Shown here: positions 9,401-17,951 of the stretch, one piece after another | How positions within the stretch are numbered: the stretch's first letter is position 1 | Layout of the letters: each line of letters starts with the position of its first letter | Source: Ectocarpus siliculosus | Taxonomy: Eukaryota > Sar > Phaeophyceae > Ectocarpales > Ectocarpaceae | Assembly (NCBI GenBank): GCA_000310025.1 | Contig: FN649741.1 | Span: 153,881 to 173,288 of the forward strand | DNA: 19,408 bases | Reading direction: 5' to 3' | Made by a program: the position numbers and the translations under genes | Notes under the pieces: generated by a model | What the model was told of the DNA's origin: nothing | What the model saw: the letters and a program-made list of their open reading frames with translations, nothing else | Database searches by the model: none

Positions 9401-12400
9401 TCGCTTTTTGCGGGTGTTGCCGCCGCCGGAACAGGAGGAGCGCGGCCTGAAGCTCCTTGGGGCGACGGGGGCCGTGGAAGGGTGGGGGAGAGCGTCGCGA
9501 CGAGCAAGAGGCAAGGGGGCCGTTCCTTGATCGGAAAGGCGGTGCTCCGGCGCGCGGATTTGTTGCCGCTGGTGCGGCGGACCTCGGCGCGAGCCGTCCT
9601 CCGGCTGCCGATCGAGCCGGCAGACGACACCGGCGAGGGTGTGCTGCTGGCGGCGCCCGAAGCGTTGCCGCTGTCGGTGTCCTACCGGCGGGAGCCGTCC
9701 GCGGTGGCGAGGAGAAAGTCTCGGGGACGTTGCGGGCGCCGAGAGGCGCCGAGTGAGGAATCTCACCAGGGTTTGGACGTATCGTGCGATGCGGAGGTCG
9801 CCGGTCTTCCCTCGATAGCAGACCTTGGTAAGGAGGAGGCAGAAGGGCGCGGCGAGTGCGAGGCATCGGGGGTACGGGGACACGACGCATCGCCAGGCGC
9901 GGTCTCGTCGTCGTCGCCCCCTCACGGTGCCGCCAGCTCGCCTGAGGAAGGCTTTGGCGGTTCGGGCGACGGCGGTGGTTATCCCGACTCCTGCGAGAGT
10001 GCTACCGGGCCTCTCGCGCGCCGGACTTCCAGAACCGAGCATCTGCTCCCGGCCCGCACAAAGCTGTGCGTTCACGTGGATAGCGTACGCTTGACGAGCG
10101 GCGTTGGCGATGTGGGGGGGGAAGAACAAGTTCTACTGTGGGTAAGCTTTGATTTCCCGGGACCCGAGAGCGGCGGGCGGCCGGAAAGAAAACGAGGAGG
10201 CGTGTACGTGTGGAAGCCGGGGGACGAGAAGGAGGAGAGGCGTCGAGAGGTCCAGTGGTCGCCGGCGGTTGTGGCGGCTCGGCAAGAGGAACGTGATCTG
10301 GTCGCGCTGTTGCAGTGGAGACTCGAGGTAGGGATGCTGCTGTGGCCTTGGTTCGTTTGAGGGTTTCCCTGTCGGTGTCGGCTTCGGCAGATGAGATGAG
10401 AGCTAGGCTAGACTTTCGGCGGTGTTTTTGCTGGGACGCCTAGTTTGTACGCTGGGTGGGTAGGGAGATTGGAAGCAGATTCGTAGCTCGTGGACAAGCC
10501 GCGATCAAGCATCGCAACAGCTTTCTGACGGTCACTCAATTTTCTTTTATCCTCCTTTCCCTTCTCCGACCCCCTCTCTATTTTCCGTTTCTGTTGGTCA
10601 GCTACCGGTGACCATAGACGCGGCCTTTGTCGAGTTTGTAAACACGCAGTCCCTGGAGCTTCGCGTTTGGAGCGGAAATCGAGAAGACTGGCCAGCAGGC
10701 GGGAGCCCCTGTGGGGTGGCCAAGGTCGCTCTCCGCTCGCTTCTCACTACGCTTGGCGGGGTCGGGGGAGACGCGGCTGTCATCACGCCGGGGGAGGGTG
10801 TTGTCGGCGGCAACGTCGCCGCTCGCCTTTTCTTCAAGCACCGCGGCCTTGGATCAGGCGACGACGGTACCAAGCGTACAGTAGAATTGCCAGGGGCGGG
10901 TACTCACAGGGCCGACGAAGAGGAGGCGCGGGGGGGGATAGGTGCGAGGCGACGGCTGCCGGTGTCCTTTCGAGAAGGAGTCGAGGTGCTCGGCGAAGAA
11001 CGGGGCGCCCGAACCGGTGCCGGTTCCCCCGCACAAGGACCCGCTGCTGGCGCGGCGGTCGCGGCCGCGACGACGACGGCGACGACGACTCCCAGACAAG
11101 CCTCTCCGGACAAGTCTCTACGAACTCCTCCGCCGAGAGGAGCACCAGAAGAACGACGAGCGGCGGCGTCGGACTCGCCGTCTGTGGTGGTCAAGGAGAG
11201 CAACGTACTCAGGGTCTGCGTGGAGCGGGCGATGCGCCTCGAGGCTATCCCGGCAGCAGCAGCAGCAAAAACGCTGTCTGGAGATCCCGAGACGGTGGGA
11301 TGCGCTGCTCTGCCTCCCGACGCGGTCCTGCCGCCGCCGCCGCCATCGCCGCCGTCCACGTACGTGACCCTCCGCTGGGAGGAGGAAGGCAAGCCGCCCC
11401 TGAGGTCGCCGCTCCTCTCAGGCCCAGCGGCGGCGTCGGGAGAGGCGGGTGCTGCCGAGGGCGAGGAGGAGGTGAGTTTCTTGCCGCCGGTGTGTTGGCG
11501 TTGGGGTACGGTAGAGTCGCCCTGGTGGCTGTCGGGAGATAGACAAAAGCGGAGTGGGTATACCCACCTTTCGATTTTTCTTAACCAAATTTATATTGTA
11601 TCCACAGATAAAGAGTCCGGGATACAAAAAAACAAAAAGGGATTCATGGCTTTTTCAGACAAAATAAAGGATCCGAGAAAAACACCCTCGTGGCCACCGC
11701 CGGTCCAACTACTCCATCTCTCATTCTGACGCCTGGGCAGCATGGACAACAGTCTCGTACGTGCTCTCCCAAAAATCCCAATAAAATATTGAGGACACCA
11801 TCCTCCCCAGCTCCCCTGACATCCCTGCACCCCTCGGTTTTTTGTTTACAACAGAGCGCGCTAACCGCCGACGGAGAAGTGATCACCCCGATCGTGGAGA
11901 CCTCCTCCAACCCGGTCTTCAACCACGTCGCGCGGCTGCGCCTGGTGGATCGCGACGCGTGGGATCGTGTGTGCGGACCGTCGGCGGCGCTGGTGTTCCG
12001 AGTCTGGCGCCGCGCGCGCTGCGAGTGGTGGGAGGCCGCCCCGCGGGCTCCGAGCAACGGCGGCGGCAGCGGCGGCTATGCCGAGCACCAGCCGAGCTTC
12101 GCGCCCGATGACAAGGGGTCGGTCGTCGCTGCCGGGTCGAGGTTCGGCGACAAGCTGATCGGGTCTGCGGTGGTGGGGCTCGAGGTGCTGAGGGGAAAGG
12201 TCCACGCTCCGGATGGGCTCGGCCTGCGCGAGATCGACGGGTGGTATCACGTGCTCGACGACATGCAGCGGCCGCGCGGACAGATCAAGGTGAGAGAGAG
12301 AGGAAAGAACCGGAGGCTTCTCTCGCGACCCAGCTTCGGATTTGGGGATTTTAGGGTGCTCTGTGCCTCGCGCCGACTCGTGTGGCAAGGGTTCGTTCGC

Positions 12401-14295
12401 TGGGCTGGTGATTTTGCCAATAACAAAGTCAAACGCGGAAGGCCAAGTGGACGGTCGGTCTACTTTTACTTCCCACACCTCCTAAGGCACGTCCCACATG
12501 TTCCAGTTTTGGTCCACCTTTGGACACGACCTCCAAGGACAATAACCGCACCTAACCTTGTTTGTCACCCCCCGCGTCCCCTACCCTACCTCCCAACAAG
12601 GTGCGAGTTTGCCCGCAACCTCCTTCATCGTCAGCAGCACATCTAGCCCCGGAGCCCCCGCCGGCGTTTCCCGAAGTTCCGCCCGGTGTTGGCACGGGAC
12701 ACGAGACGCTCGGTCTCCCGGCCACGTTCGGTCCTTCGCCGGCAGCCGAGTCCAGCGGTACCGGGAACGATGGTGGCGTTGAGGACGCCGATGGCGACGT
12801 TGAGGACGCCCCGCCGTCACCGCCGCTACACGACACCCAAGCCCACCTCCGCAGCGTCCACGCCCTGCTCGATTCCCTTCCCGACGAGTTCCGCTCGTCG
12901 TCGCGACCGCGGCAGCCGTTGCCGACGTCTTCGGCGGGGAGAGCAGGCGTCGGGCTGGGGCTCCCCTCGCTAAGCGAAGAGCCACCGCCGCCGCCGCCGC
13001 CAAGCGTCAATGCGTCCCCACCAGTACCACCGCAATCTTCTGGCCGTGCGGCGTCGGGGGCAGCGAGGCAGCACGGCGGTTGCGAGCCGACCGGCGGCAT
13101 TCCGGAGCTCCGCCGAATGCTGTCGAGCCTGGATAAGGTCGATCGGAGGCTTTTCGCGCTCGGCGACGACGACGACGACCCTCAGAGCAGCGGCGGATCG
13201 GCCGATGTCGAGTTCGGGTCGGAGGGGCGGGGGAGGGCGGGCGGAGGCGGGCCAGCAGTCGGCGGAGCCCCCGATATGAAAGGATCAACTTCGGAAGCGA
13301 AGGCTGGAGCGCCACCCGCGGATACCGTCGTGTCAACGGGAAGGAGACACGGCACGGACCACCATCTCGCCATTTCCAGGCTACAGGAGGCATGGCGGGC
13401 CCGATCCAGAAGAAGGCGGGAGGCCGCGGAGGCGGAGGCGCGGCGGCGGGCTTACGCCCTGCGCCGGAAGCGCAGGGAGAGCGCCGCCGTCGCGATACAG
13501 AGGGCCCACCGACGGGCGCAGGCGAGACATCGCGCCCGAGCGGCCGCCGAGGAGAGGCGGCGCTGGGAAGACCGTCGTCGGCGGCGATCGGCCGCGTGCG
13601 CCGTGCTTGAGAGAGCCTGGAGGGCCTTCGACTCGCGTCGAAGGGCGGCGCGCGAGGTTGCCGAAGCGCGCGCGCGGGCAGCTGCGGCGGTGGCGGCGGC
13701 GGAAGCGACAGCGCGAAAGTCTGAGCAGACCGCGCGCGGAGCCGTGCTCATACAGGCGGTGTGGCGCGGAGTGTCAGCGAGAGCTGCGACCGCGCGTCGG
13801 ATTGACGCTTCTCGAGAGCGATTGCGTGCAGCGGCGGCGGCAAGCAGAGTACCACCAGCGGAGCGAGAAGCATCATCGCCGCACCGCCGAGTTGCGGGGG
13901 GCATCGCGGTGGAGCCGCGCCCCGCGCCTCCGTCGACGTTCTACAACCAGCTGTCCCAAGACCCGAGGAGGGGCCATCGGCTGCAGCTGCCGGAAGCTCA
14001 CCTAGCGGCCCTGCCGCTTTCGCGCGGGCTGCCCCCCCCGTTCGCTCGATCGCGGGCCGCTTCTAGCTCGTCAGCGGCTAGAGACGACGGAAGCCGGGCA
14101 GAAGAAGAAGCGCGTGCGGACACACGGCCACCAGAGCGCCTTGAGCCTCGGAGGCTGGCGCGGTCCGCCGGCGCCGGACGACCGCCGAGGTTCGCAGACC
14201 AGGAGACGGCGAGGATCGCCCGAATCATGAAGGGAAACCTGCAGCACTGGGCGAGCGCGCGTTCGTCCTCTTCCAGCGACGAGCTCAACCTGTAG
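3071..14295 (+). CDS. C2CD3: C2CD3 homologue, multi-C2 centriole/basal body protein (nine exons, complete)
   Basis: Exons: 3071-3445, 4129-6951, 7156-7822, 8391-8605, 8892-8954, 9104-10327, 10602-11471, 11855-12289, 12601-14295; the sum is 8,367 nt, 2,788 residues and a stop. All junctions are GT-AG and preserve frame. The ATG follows an in-frame TAA at 3056-3058. Recognition rests on the N-terminal C2CD3 domain (SLPPMVAG 23-30, VRMQWWGD 67-74, FPVRC 109-113, LTYLTDM 119-125) and the LSELLNRGKELRDKM helix (487-501), both matching animal C2CD3 as I remember it. C2-like domains follow at about 605-893, 1036-1203, 1318-1578, 1700-1870 and 1990-2231, then IQ-type motifs at 2481-2630. C2CD3 is known to sit at the distal centriole, where it promotes elongation, distal appendage assembly and ciliogenesis. 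Linkers are Gly/Ala/Pro/Arg-rich and probably disordered. The start, stop and all junctions are supported by phase. Confidence 0.9.
3446..4128 (+). other. C2CD3 intron 1 (683 nt)
   Basis: The longest intron of the gene. It holds three near-copies of TTCAAACG at 3476-3497, two adjoining perfect palindromes at 3680-3697 and 3697-3712, three ACAGCAGTAG units between 3712 and 3783, and an AT-rich stretch with AATAAA at about 3809. There is no recognised coding sequence: the open frame running through its end from 3889 into exon 2 is not conserved and is interrupted in function by the acceptor at 4128. Confidence 0.75.
3680..3712. repeat. Two adjoining perfect palindromes
   Basis: Positions 3680-3697 read ATGTACTTCGAAGTACAT, an 18-bp perfect palindrome. 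Positions 3697-3712 read TATGCATATATGCATA, a 16-bp perfect palindrome sharing one base with the first. They lie within intron 1 of C2CD3. They could be protein-binding sites or chance; nothing else in the window looks like this. Confidence 0.8.
4129..6951 (+). CDS. C2CD3: C2CD3 exon 2: end of N-terminal domain, linker, second C2, start of third C2
   Basis: 941 codons, phase 0 at both ends (acceptor ACCCAG/GGCAGC, donor ACCCAG/GTGCTC). It opens with GSIVLDVLVHEG, which continues the N-terminal domain without a gap, and that domain closes at about residue 197. A long disordered linker contains the helix LSELLNRGKELRDKM (487-501). The second C2-like domain runs from RVRFLRIRLSRL (608) to ALAIALELVPGEPDV (about 893), with a large insert carrying a Thr-rich (GAC)n-encoded stretch. 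The third C2 begins at LAVVLRIGDLTL (1036) and reaches RVAYSFTQ at the donor. The large exon size is unusual for this gene; introns here appear to have been lost or never gained. Confidence 0.9.
7156..7822 (+). CDS. C2CD3: C2CD3 exon 3: rest of third C2 domain
   Basis: Acceptor AACCAG/GTGGAA, donor GGCAG/GTGAGG; it ends in phase 1, the only junction of the gene that is not phase 0. It encodes VTHRSVRG, FAFNHQEVF, NRVFEVWG, ALLGLAKVYLRPF, a VVDPFSG turn and VGDLHLLLALG, which match the third C2 of animal C2CD3 strand by strand. A Gly/Glu-rich acidic linker follows. Confidence 0.87.
7823..8390 (+). other. C2CD3 intron 3 (568 nt)
   Basis: A GT-AG intron (GTGAGG...CGGCAG) with mixed composition and a C10 run at about 8092-8101. 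No coding exon, RNA gene or repeat family is recognised. Confidence 0.7.
8391..8605 (+). CDS. C2CD3: C2CD3 exon 4: start of fourth C2 domain
   Basis: Acceptor TCGGCAG/AGCTG, donor AGCCAG/GTGAGT. Two bases complete the Glu codon opened by exon 3. It encodes a short linker, then RHVVELSAVGELPVVV (from about 1318) and CAIEYVLPSSQ, the first strands of a C2-like fold. Confidence 0.85.
8892..8954 (+). CDS. C2CD3: C2CD3 exon 5: 63-nt micro-exon in fourth C2
   Basis: 21 codons, phase 0 at both ends (acceptor TTGCAG/GGGTCA, donor CAGAGC/GTACGT). It encodes GSVDPNFHGMVIMTKSATCQS, a middle strand of the C2 fold. Because its length is a multiple of three, skipping it would delete 21 residues without shifting frame. 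Confidence 0.78.
9104..10327 (+). CDS. C2CD3: C2CD3 exon 6: rest of fourth C2, linker, start of fifth C2
   Basis: 408 codons, phase 0 at both ends (acceptor TTCTCAG/ACTTGC, donor CTCGAG/GTAGGG). The fourth C2 finishes with SLIGKAVLRRADLLPL and ALPLSVSYRREP (to about 1578). After a disordered Ser/Gly-rich linker, the fifth C2 starts at TKLCVHVDSVRL (1700) and runs through VLLWVSFDFPGP to the donor. Codon use and GC content match the neighbouring exons. Confidence 0.87.
10602..11471 (+). CDS. C2CD3: C2CD3 exon 7: rest of fifth C2, linker, start of sixth C2
   Basis: 290 codons, phase 0 at both ends (acceptor TTGGTCAG/CTACCG, donor GAGGAG/GTGAGT). It encodes LPVTIDAAFVEFV, LELRVWSG, CGVAKVALRSLL and AARLFFKHRG, a good C2 C-terminal half. 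After a Thr/Arg/Ala-rich linker, the sixth C2 opens with NVLRVCVERAMRLEAI (1990) and TYVTLRWEEEGK. Confidence 0.87.
11472..11854 (+). other. C2CD3 intron 7 (383 nt)
   Basis: A GT-AG intron (GTGAGT...ACAACAG). It is AT-richer than the exons. It stays open in the exon 7 frame for about 250 nt, to a TGA at about 11727, so retention would add a non-conserved tail and end the protein before the sixth C2 is complete. Confidence 0.7.
11855..12289 (+). CDS. C2CD3: C2CD3 exon 8: core of sixth C2 domain
   Basis: 145 codons, phase 0 at both ends (acceptor ACAACAG/AGCGCG, donor ATCAAG/GTGAGA). This is the clearest C2 signature in the protein: VETSSNPVFNHVARLRL, ALVFRVWR, DKLIGSAVVGLEVL and GWYHVLDD, then GQIK, which continues into VRVCPQ of exon 9. 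The usual set of calcium-coordinating aspartates is not obvious, so a calcium-independent C2 is likely (inference). Confidence 0.9.
12290..12600 (+). other. C2CD3 intron 8 (311 nt)
   Basis: A GT-AG intron (GTGAGA...CAACAAG) with a C-rich tract before the acceptor. Nothing else is recognised in it. Confidence 0.7.
12601..14295 (+). CDS. C2CD3: C2CD3 exon 9: C-terminal region with IQ-motif array
   Basis: 564 codons and a TAG at 14293-14295. After the last C2 strand (VRVCPQ) comes a Pro/Ser-rich linker with HAL-LDSLPDEFRSS and IPELRRMLSSLDKVDRRLF helices. An Arg/Ala-rich helical region then holds four IQ or IQ-like motifs: LQEAWRARSRRR (about 2484), AIQRAHRRAQARHR (IQ at 2523-2524), LERAWRAFDSRRR (2560) and LIQAVWRGVSARAATARR (IQ at 2608-2609). 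The C-terminus ends in a predicted helix, ETARIARIMKGNLQHW, then an acidic/Ser tail. IQ motifs bind calmodulin-family EF-hand proteins, including centrin. I do not recall such an array in animal C2CD3. Confidence 0.88.
   Translation: MRVCPQPPSSSAAHLAPEPPPAFPEVPPGVGTGHETLGLPATFGPSPAAESSGTGNDGGVEDADGDVEDAPPSPPLHDTQAHLRSVHALLDSLPDEFRSSSRPRQPLPTSSAGRAGVGLGLPSLSEEPPPPPPPSVNASPPVPPQSSGRAASGAARQHGGCEPTGGIPELRRMLSSLDKVDRRLFALGDDDDDPQSSGGSADVEFGSEGRGRAGGGGPAVGGAPDMKGSTSEAKAGAPPADTVVSTGRRHGTDHHLAISRLQEAWRARSRRRREAAEAEARRRAYALRRKRRESAAVAIQRAHRRAQARHRARAAAEERRRWEDRRRRRSAACAVLERAWRAFDSRRRAAREVAEARARAAAAVAAAEATARKSEQTARGAVLIQAVWRGVSARAATARRIDASRERLRAAAAASRVPPAEREASSPHRRVAGGIAVEPRPAPPSTFYNQLSQDPRRGHRLQLPEAHLAALPLSRGLPPPFARSRAASSSSAARDDGSRAEEEARADTRPPERLEPRRLARSAGAGRPPRFADQETARIARIMKGNLQHWASARSSSSSDELNL
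13360..13815 (+). other. Four IQ/IQ-like motifs in C2CD3 C-terminus
   Basis: Domain-level note: motifs are centred near 13379, 13496, 13607 and 13754, spaced about 37-49 residues apart. Two carry a canonical IQ with following Arg residues. Two replace it with LQ or LE but keep the W-R pair (AWRAR, AWRAF), a pattern also reminiscent of Sfi1-type centrin-binding repeats. The partner is inferred; the motifs are visible. Confidence 0.7.
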
Positions 14296-14700
14296 GGATA
14301 CCAATCAACCTTCAAGACATTTGTGGATACTGATTTGCACTGACTGCTGTTTTCGTAAGGGAAAGTGGGCGATGTTAACCAACCGTGGAGCAATGCTAAG
14401 GTGTGGGTGAAAGCCTGGCTGGGCGGTGGGCGGTATCGAATGAATCCCTCGTTGGAGATGCGCAGGACACCTACACATAGAATCGGTTTCTTCGAGTCGA
14501 ACCCTTATTGCGGCGAGGTTGAGAGTTGAGCTCTCACCGAGGGGGGGAGGGGGGGGGGGGGTCTTCCTCGCTGTTTTATTTAGCCTACATGACGCTGACA
14601 TGCAGGTGAAAGCTTTTGCTTGCTTGCTCGTTGTATATACTTGAGCGAAGGCACTGATTGGTGGACCCTCGTTCTGGCGTCAATAAAACTGAAGGGGGCA
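14296..14700 (+). other. Probable C2CD3 3' UTR with AATAAA
   Basis: Non-coding sequence directly after the C2CD3 stop codon. It includes a G-run (14541-14561, interrupted once by A at 14548) that could form a quadruplex in the RNA, and an AATAAA hexamer at 14682-14687. Algal 3' ends do not always use AATAAA, so the cleavage site is not certain. Confidence 0.45.
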
Positions 14701-15334
14701 GGGGGCCTGCAGAGGACACGTAATGCGAGACCCCCGCCGGGTGATCGGGGACCTTCGGCTACGGACGCGAGGCCGCATGTGGCAGGAACAAAGCAGCAAT
14801 CAATGCGACGAATGGAAATTTAAAAATGTCGCTTTGTTGAATCATCCATCCCGGCTGAGGGATAAGCAACCCCCTCTCATAATATATTATAAATCCAGAG
14901 CTCACGGCTATCATAAAAGTACGTACGCACAACGCACCGAGCAACGAAGGGCACATCAAAACAAAGTGGCAGCGGATATTCTACCCACTGCACGGGGGTG
15001 CTGTCTGTGGAGGAGAAACAGCCTGTCCTCCATTCTACAGAATAATATTATTCTCTGCGGGTGCCCCTGATGCCGCTAATATAATAAATATAACTGCTCG
15101 CTCACGGGTATCCCGTCTACGCTACTACTACTACTGTTGTTGCTGCCGAATGCGACTCAGAAGAGATCTCTGTTCTTCTCAGAAGCCAGAAGGGATGTCT
15201 ACTTTTACGTGTACTTAAAATCATACCCTCCTTACCACCATAGGGGAACTTCCCAGCAGAACCCACCAAAAAAAAAACAAGAAAATGTAAAATGTACTGA
15301 GGGGCGTTTTATACAGCAGCTATGCATTTCGCTT

Positions 15335-15425
15335 CCAAATTTCTGGAAAAAAAACGGAAATCGAAAATTTTGGAAATCTGGAAAGTCGCAAGTTGAAAAT
15401 TTGGAAAATCTGGAAAAAAAAAACG
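15335..15425. repeat. A-rich imperfect repeats of TGGAAA(TC)
   Basis: The core (T)TGGAAA(A)TC recurs at least four times in 90 bp with A8-A10 tails, ending in AAAAACGCC. A similar, shorter A-rich segment that also ends in AAAAAACGCC lies at 2792-2819 between the two divergent genes. It could be a decayed short interspersed element or simple sequence. Confidence 0.6.
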
Positions 15426-15870
15426 CCTTGCATACAAGAACGCCCCTTCCCTCAAGAACGCAACCTACTCGTAACCTGTATTTGTGGCGTGGGACACGCA
15501 CACGAGAGGTTGCGTCGTGGTTCCTGCTGTTGACAAGGAAGAGCGCTCGTGGAAAAACGGAACATTCACAAATCACAAATCCAAACAACTGCTCCCAACT
15601 GCTCTACTAGCCACCGCGCCGCAACGATCGATCCTAACTTTAGTAGCAGCAGCGCTCAGGCAGCCTGCTTCGGGCTTTCACCGAACGATCGATGTGATAT
15701 CAACCAGAAAAAACATGGATGGATATCTCGTCAAGCGAAGCCTCCTCGAGCCTTGCCCGCCAGAAACACCCACTGCTGTGTACAACAGAATTGAGCACAC
15801 CACCATTTGCTGCGCCCACCGTACAGACAAACCCGCCGAATAATCGCCATCTAAAACTAACTGCAAAAGA

Positions 15871-15884
15871 GGGGGGGGGGGGGG
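15871..15884 (+). repeat. G14 homopolymer
   Basis: Fourteen consecutive G residues in the spacer. It is one of several G/C runs in the window (14541-14561, 19065-19091). Confidence 0.9.
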
Positions 15885-17749
15885 ATGGTTGGCCACAGCA
15901 AATTTCTAGATGCTGTTGCCGCTGCGGGTAGGCAGGCGTGGAAGGGCCACACATACATACGATCCTCTCTCCCTCCCTCTCTCTACCATGCCCTACGTTC
16001 TTAAGAATCCAAAATATCATCGCAAGTATCAAGTACCCTGCCACTAAGGACAACTAGACAACGCGACAGAGACACAGGCACCACCTGTGGCACGTGCGTT
16101 CGCTCATGCCAACGCTGAACAAACACCATATTCAACGCCCAAAAGGCTAGCGGCAAGGACGGGGCATCTACAGTATCGGCCGAACACCCATCATGTACAT
16201 GATCGACAACCCTCTCGTCCTTAGCCCACGCCAGCCAATTTAGATACCATCCCAAATACACACACTGGTACGTACAATGGGAACTCCGCGCCGAAAACGT
16301 TGTTCTACAGCAGGCCATAGGGATACTACTGCTGTTGTTGTCGTGTGCGCAACTGTTTACTCTTTTTCTACGTTTTCCGAGGTGTACAGCAGTAACAAGG
16401 ACATTTCCTGCGGTGGGCGCTTATCTCGCAAGAGCATAGGCGCCTTACTTATCGTTCGTTCTAGAGAGGAGAGAGGAGAGAGGAGAGAGAGGTGGCCGGC
16501 ATGTGCCTCGTGTGGCCACCCATCCGCGAAGACAAAGAAGGACTCCATCGGAATGCTCAAACACGAAAGCAGCACGGAACGCGGAAAAGTTGACATCTAA
16601 AAAGGGTAACCCCCACCCCACCGGTTTCCCTGTTGAGCCGAAAGCAGCAGCACGGGATGGGGAATCGGCCTGGGGGGGGCATGACCATGCCACTAACGAG
16701 GAGTCTTCGGAGAAATTTCTCAACTATCCTTTCGGTGAAGAAGTAGACTTCAGAGCGGCCGATCATCCCTATTGTAGCGCCTAGCACTCTCTGTTGCAAA
16801 CGTAAAAGCTAAAAAAAACACAAGCAAGTGAGGCTGCCTCGCGTGCCAAGCGTCTAACGCACAACCGCGAGTACCTACACCACACCCCCGGGGCCCCCTT
16901 CCTGTCCTTACTCACATGTTCTAAAAGTTTGCTCACGCACAAAGACGCAAAAAACACGAATGTGTGATATCAACCATACCCTTCACAACCGATCAAGTGC
17001 AACTCTTCTATCCAACAGAGTGCGCCCAGCTTGACACTGGGTGGGGTGGACGGTTCTCGATACGATGCCTTTGTTCTGCTCCCCCAATCCCGTTTCCGGA
17101 GAAAAAAGGCGTGCTACCATCAGAAAAGCAATAAGCGATCAAAACCAATGGAAAACCCCGTAGAAGTCATTGTGCACCGCGTCAAAAAGTACAGAACAGA
17201 CGGCGCGAAGCTTCGGCAAAGACCAAGATAAATACAGGAGGAATCGAGTACAATCGAACCGATCCCCGTTTATTCTCCCCCCCGGCTTGTGGGCCACCCT
17301 CCCACAGGAAACCTTCTACCGCATGGCAGAAACCATAGCCATAGCGTGGACGAGAACAAGGGGTGTTAATTCTTCGTCATCAAGGCGTGATACTACAAGT
17401 CTCAACAGACAGAAACCGACAGAGAGAGGTGCTGGTAAAAAATCCGAAGCGTGAAGCAACGGAGCCGCCACCGATTTTGGGAGGACTACAACCAGGAGGG
17501 CGCAAGACCTGCCAATAGAACTACGGCAAGGCGACGCGACAAAAAACAGAAACAAACCCCAGGCAGCGACTACGGCAACAACAGCAACAGGCTATCGCAG
17601 CGAAAAAATCAAAATAAGCACGGTAGAGCACGTCAAGTCCTCAGCCGCGATGCCAGGCACAGGCCGACGCCACCCAAAAGACGCCATCCCCTCCCGCCTC
17701 CCGCCCACAAAGAAAATACGGATCAACCAAAGAGGGGATTTCTCTTCCC

Positions 17750-17780
17750 GCCTACCTACCCACCTACCTACCTACGTACC
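17750..17780. repeat. CCTA tetranucleotide repeat
   Basis: About seven imperfect CCTA units (CCTACCTACCCACCTACCTA, then CCTACGTACC). Simple sequence; it is not the TTAGGG-type telomere repeat. Confidence 0.85.
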
Positions 17781-17848
17781 TTACTAGCCCAGGCGGAGGG
17801 CTACGACCAGGGTGGTGACGACAACAGCCGCGGCGGCGGGCGCAAAGC

Positions 17849-17951
17849 CTGCTGCTGCTGCTGCTGTCGTAGTCATGAAGCGTGATGATGACGCCGCGCT
17901 CGTCGATAGTGTGTCCACAAGCACCTCCTGCAGCAGCAGCAGCAGCAGCAG
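17849..17951. repeat. Inverted trinucleotide pair (CTG)6 ... (CAG)7
   Basis: (CTG)6 at 17849-17866 and (CAG)7 at 17931-17951 are reverse complements separated by 64 nt, so a transcript from either strand could fold into an 18-bp hairpin with a large loop. The arms are simple sequence, so this may reflect CAG abundance rather than function. Confidence 0.75.

Noticed and set aside
9080-10129. 349-codon minus-strand open frame in C2CD3 exon 6
   Set aside because: Arg/Pro-rich shadow of a coding exon, without any motif.
14460-14545. tRNA-like B-box (GGTTCGACTC on the minus strand)
   Set aside because: The flanking bases do not pair into a T stem, and no D arm or acceptor stem could be laid out around it.
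15137-15843. Overlapping plus-strand open frames of 119-157 codons in the spacer
   Set aside because: They translate A-rich repeats and mixed sequence, show no domain, and have composition unlike the window's true exons.
16001-16318. 105-codon minus-strand open frame in the spacer
   Set aside because: No family resemblance, no compatible neighbouring exons, and no coding-like GC bias.
17750-17780. CCTA repeat considered as interstitial telomere
   Set aside because: The unit is CCTA, not CCCTAA/TTAGGG.
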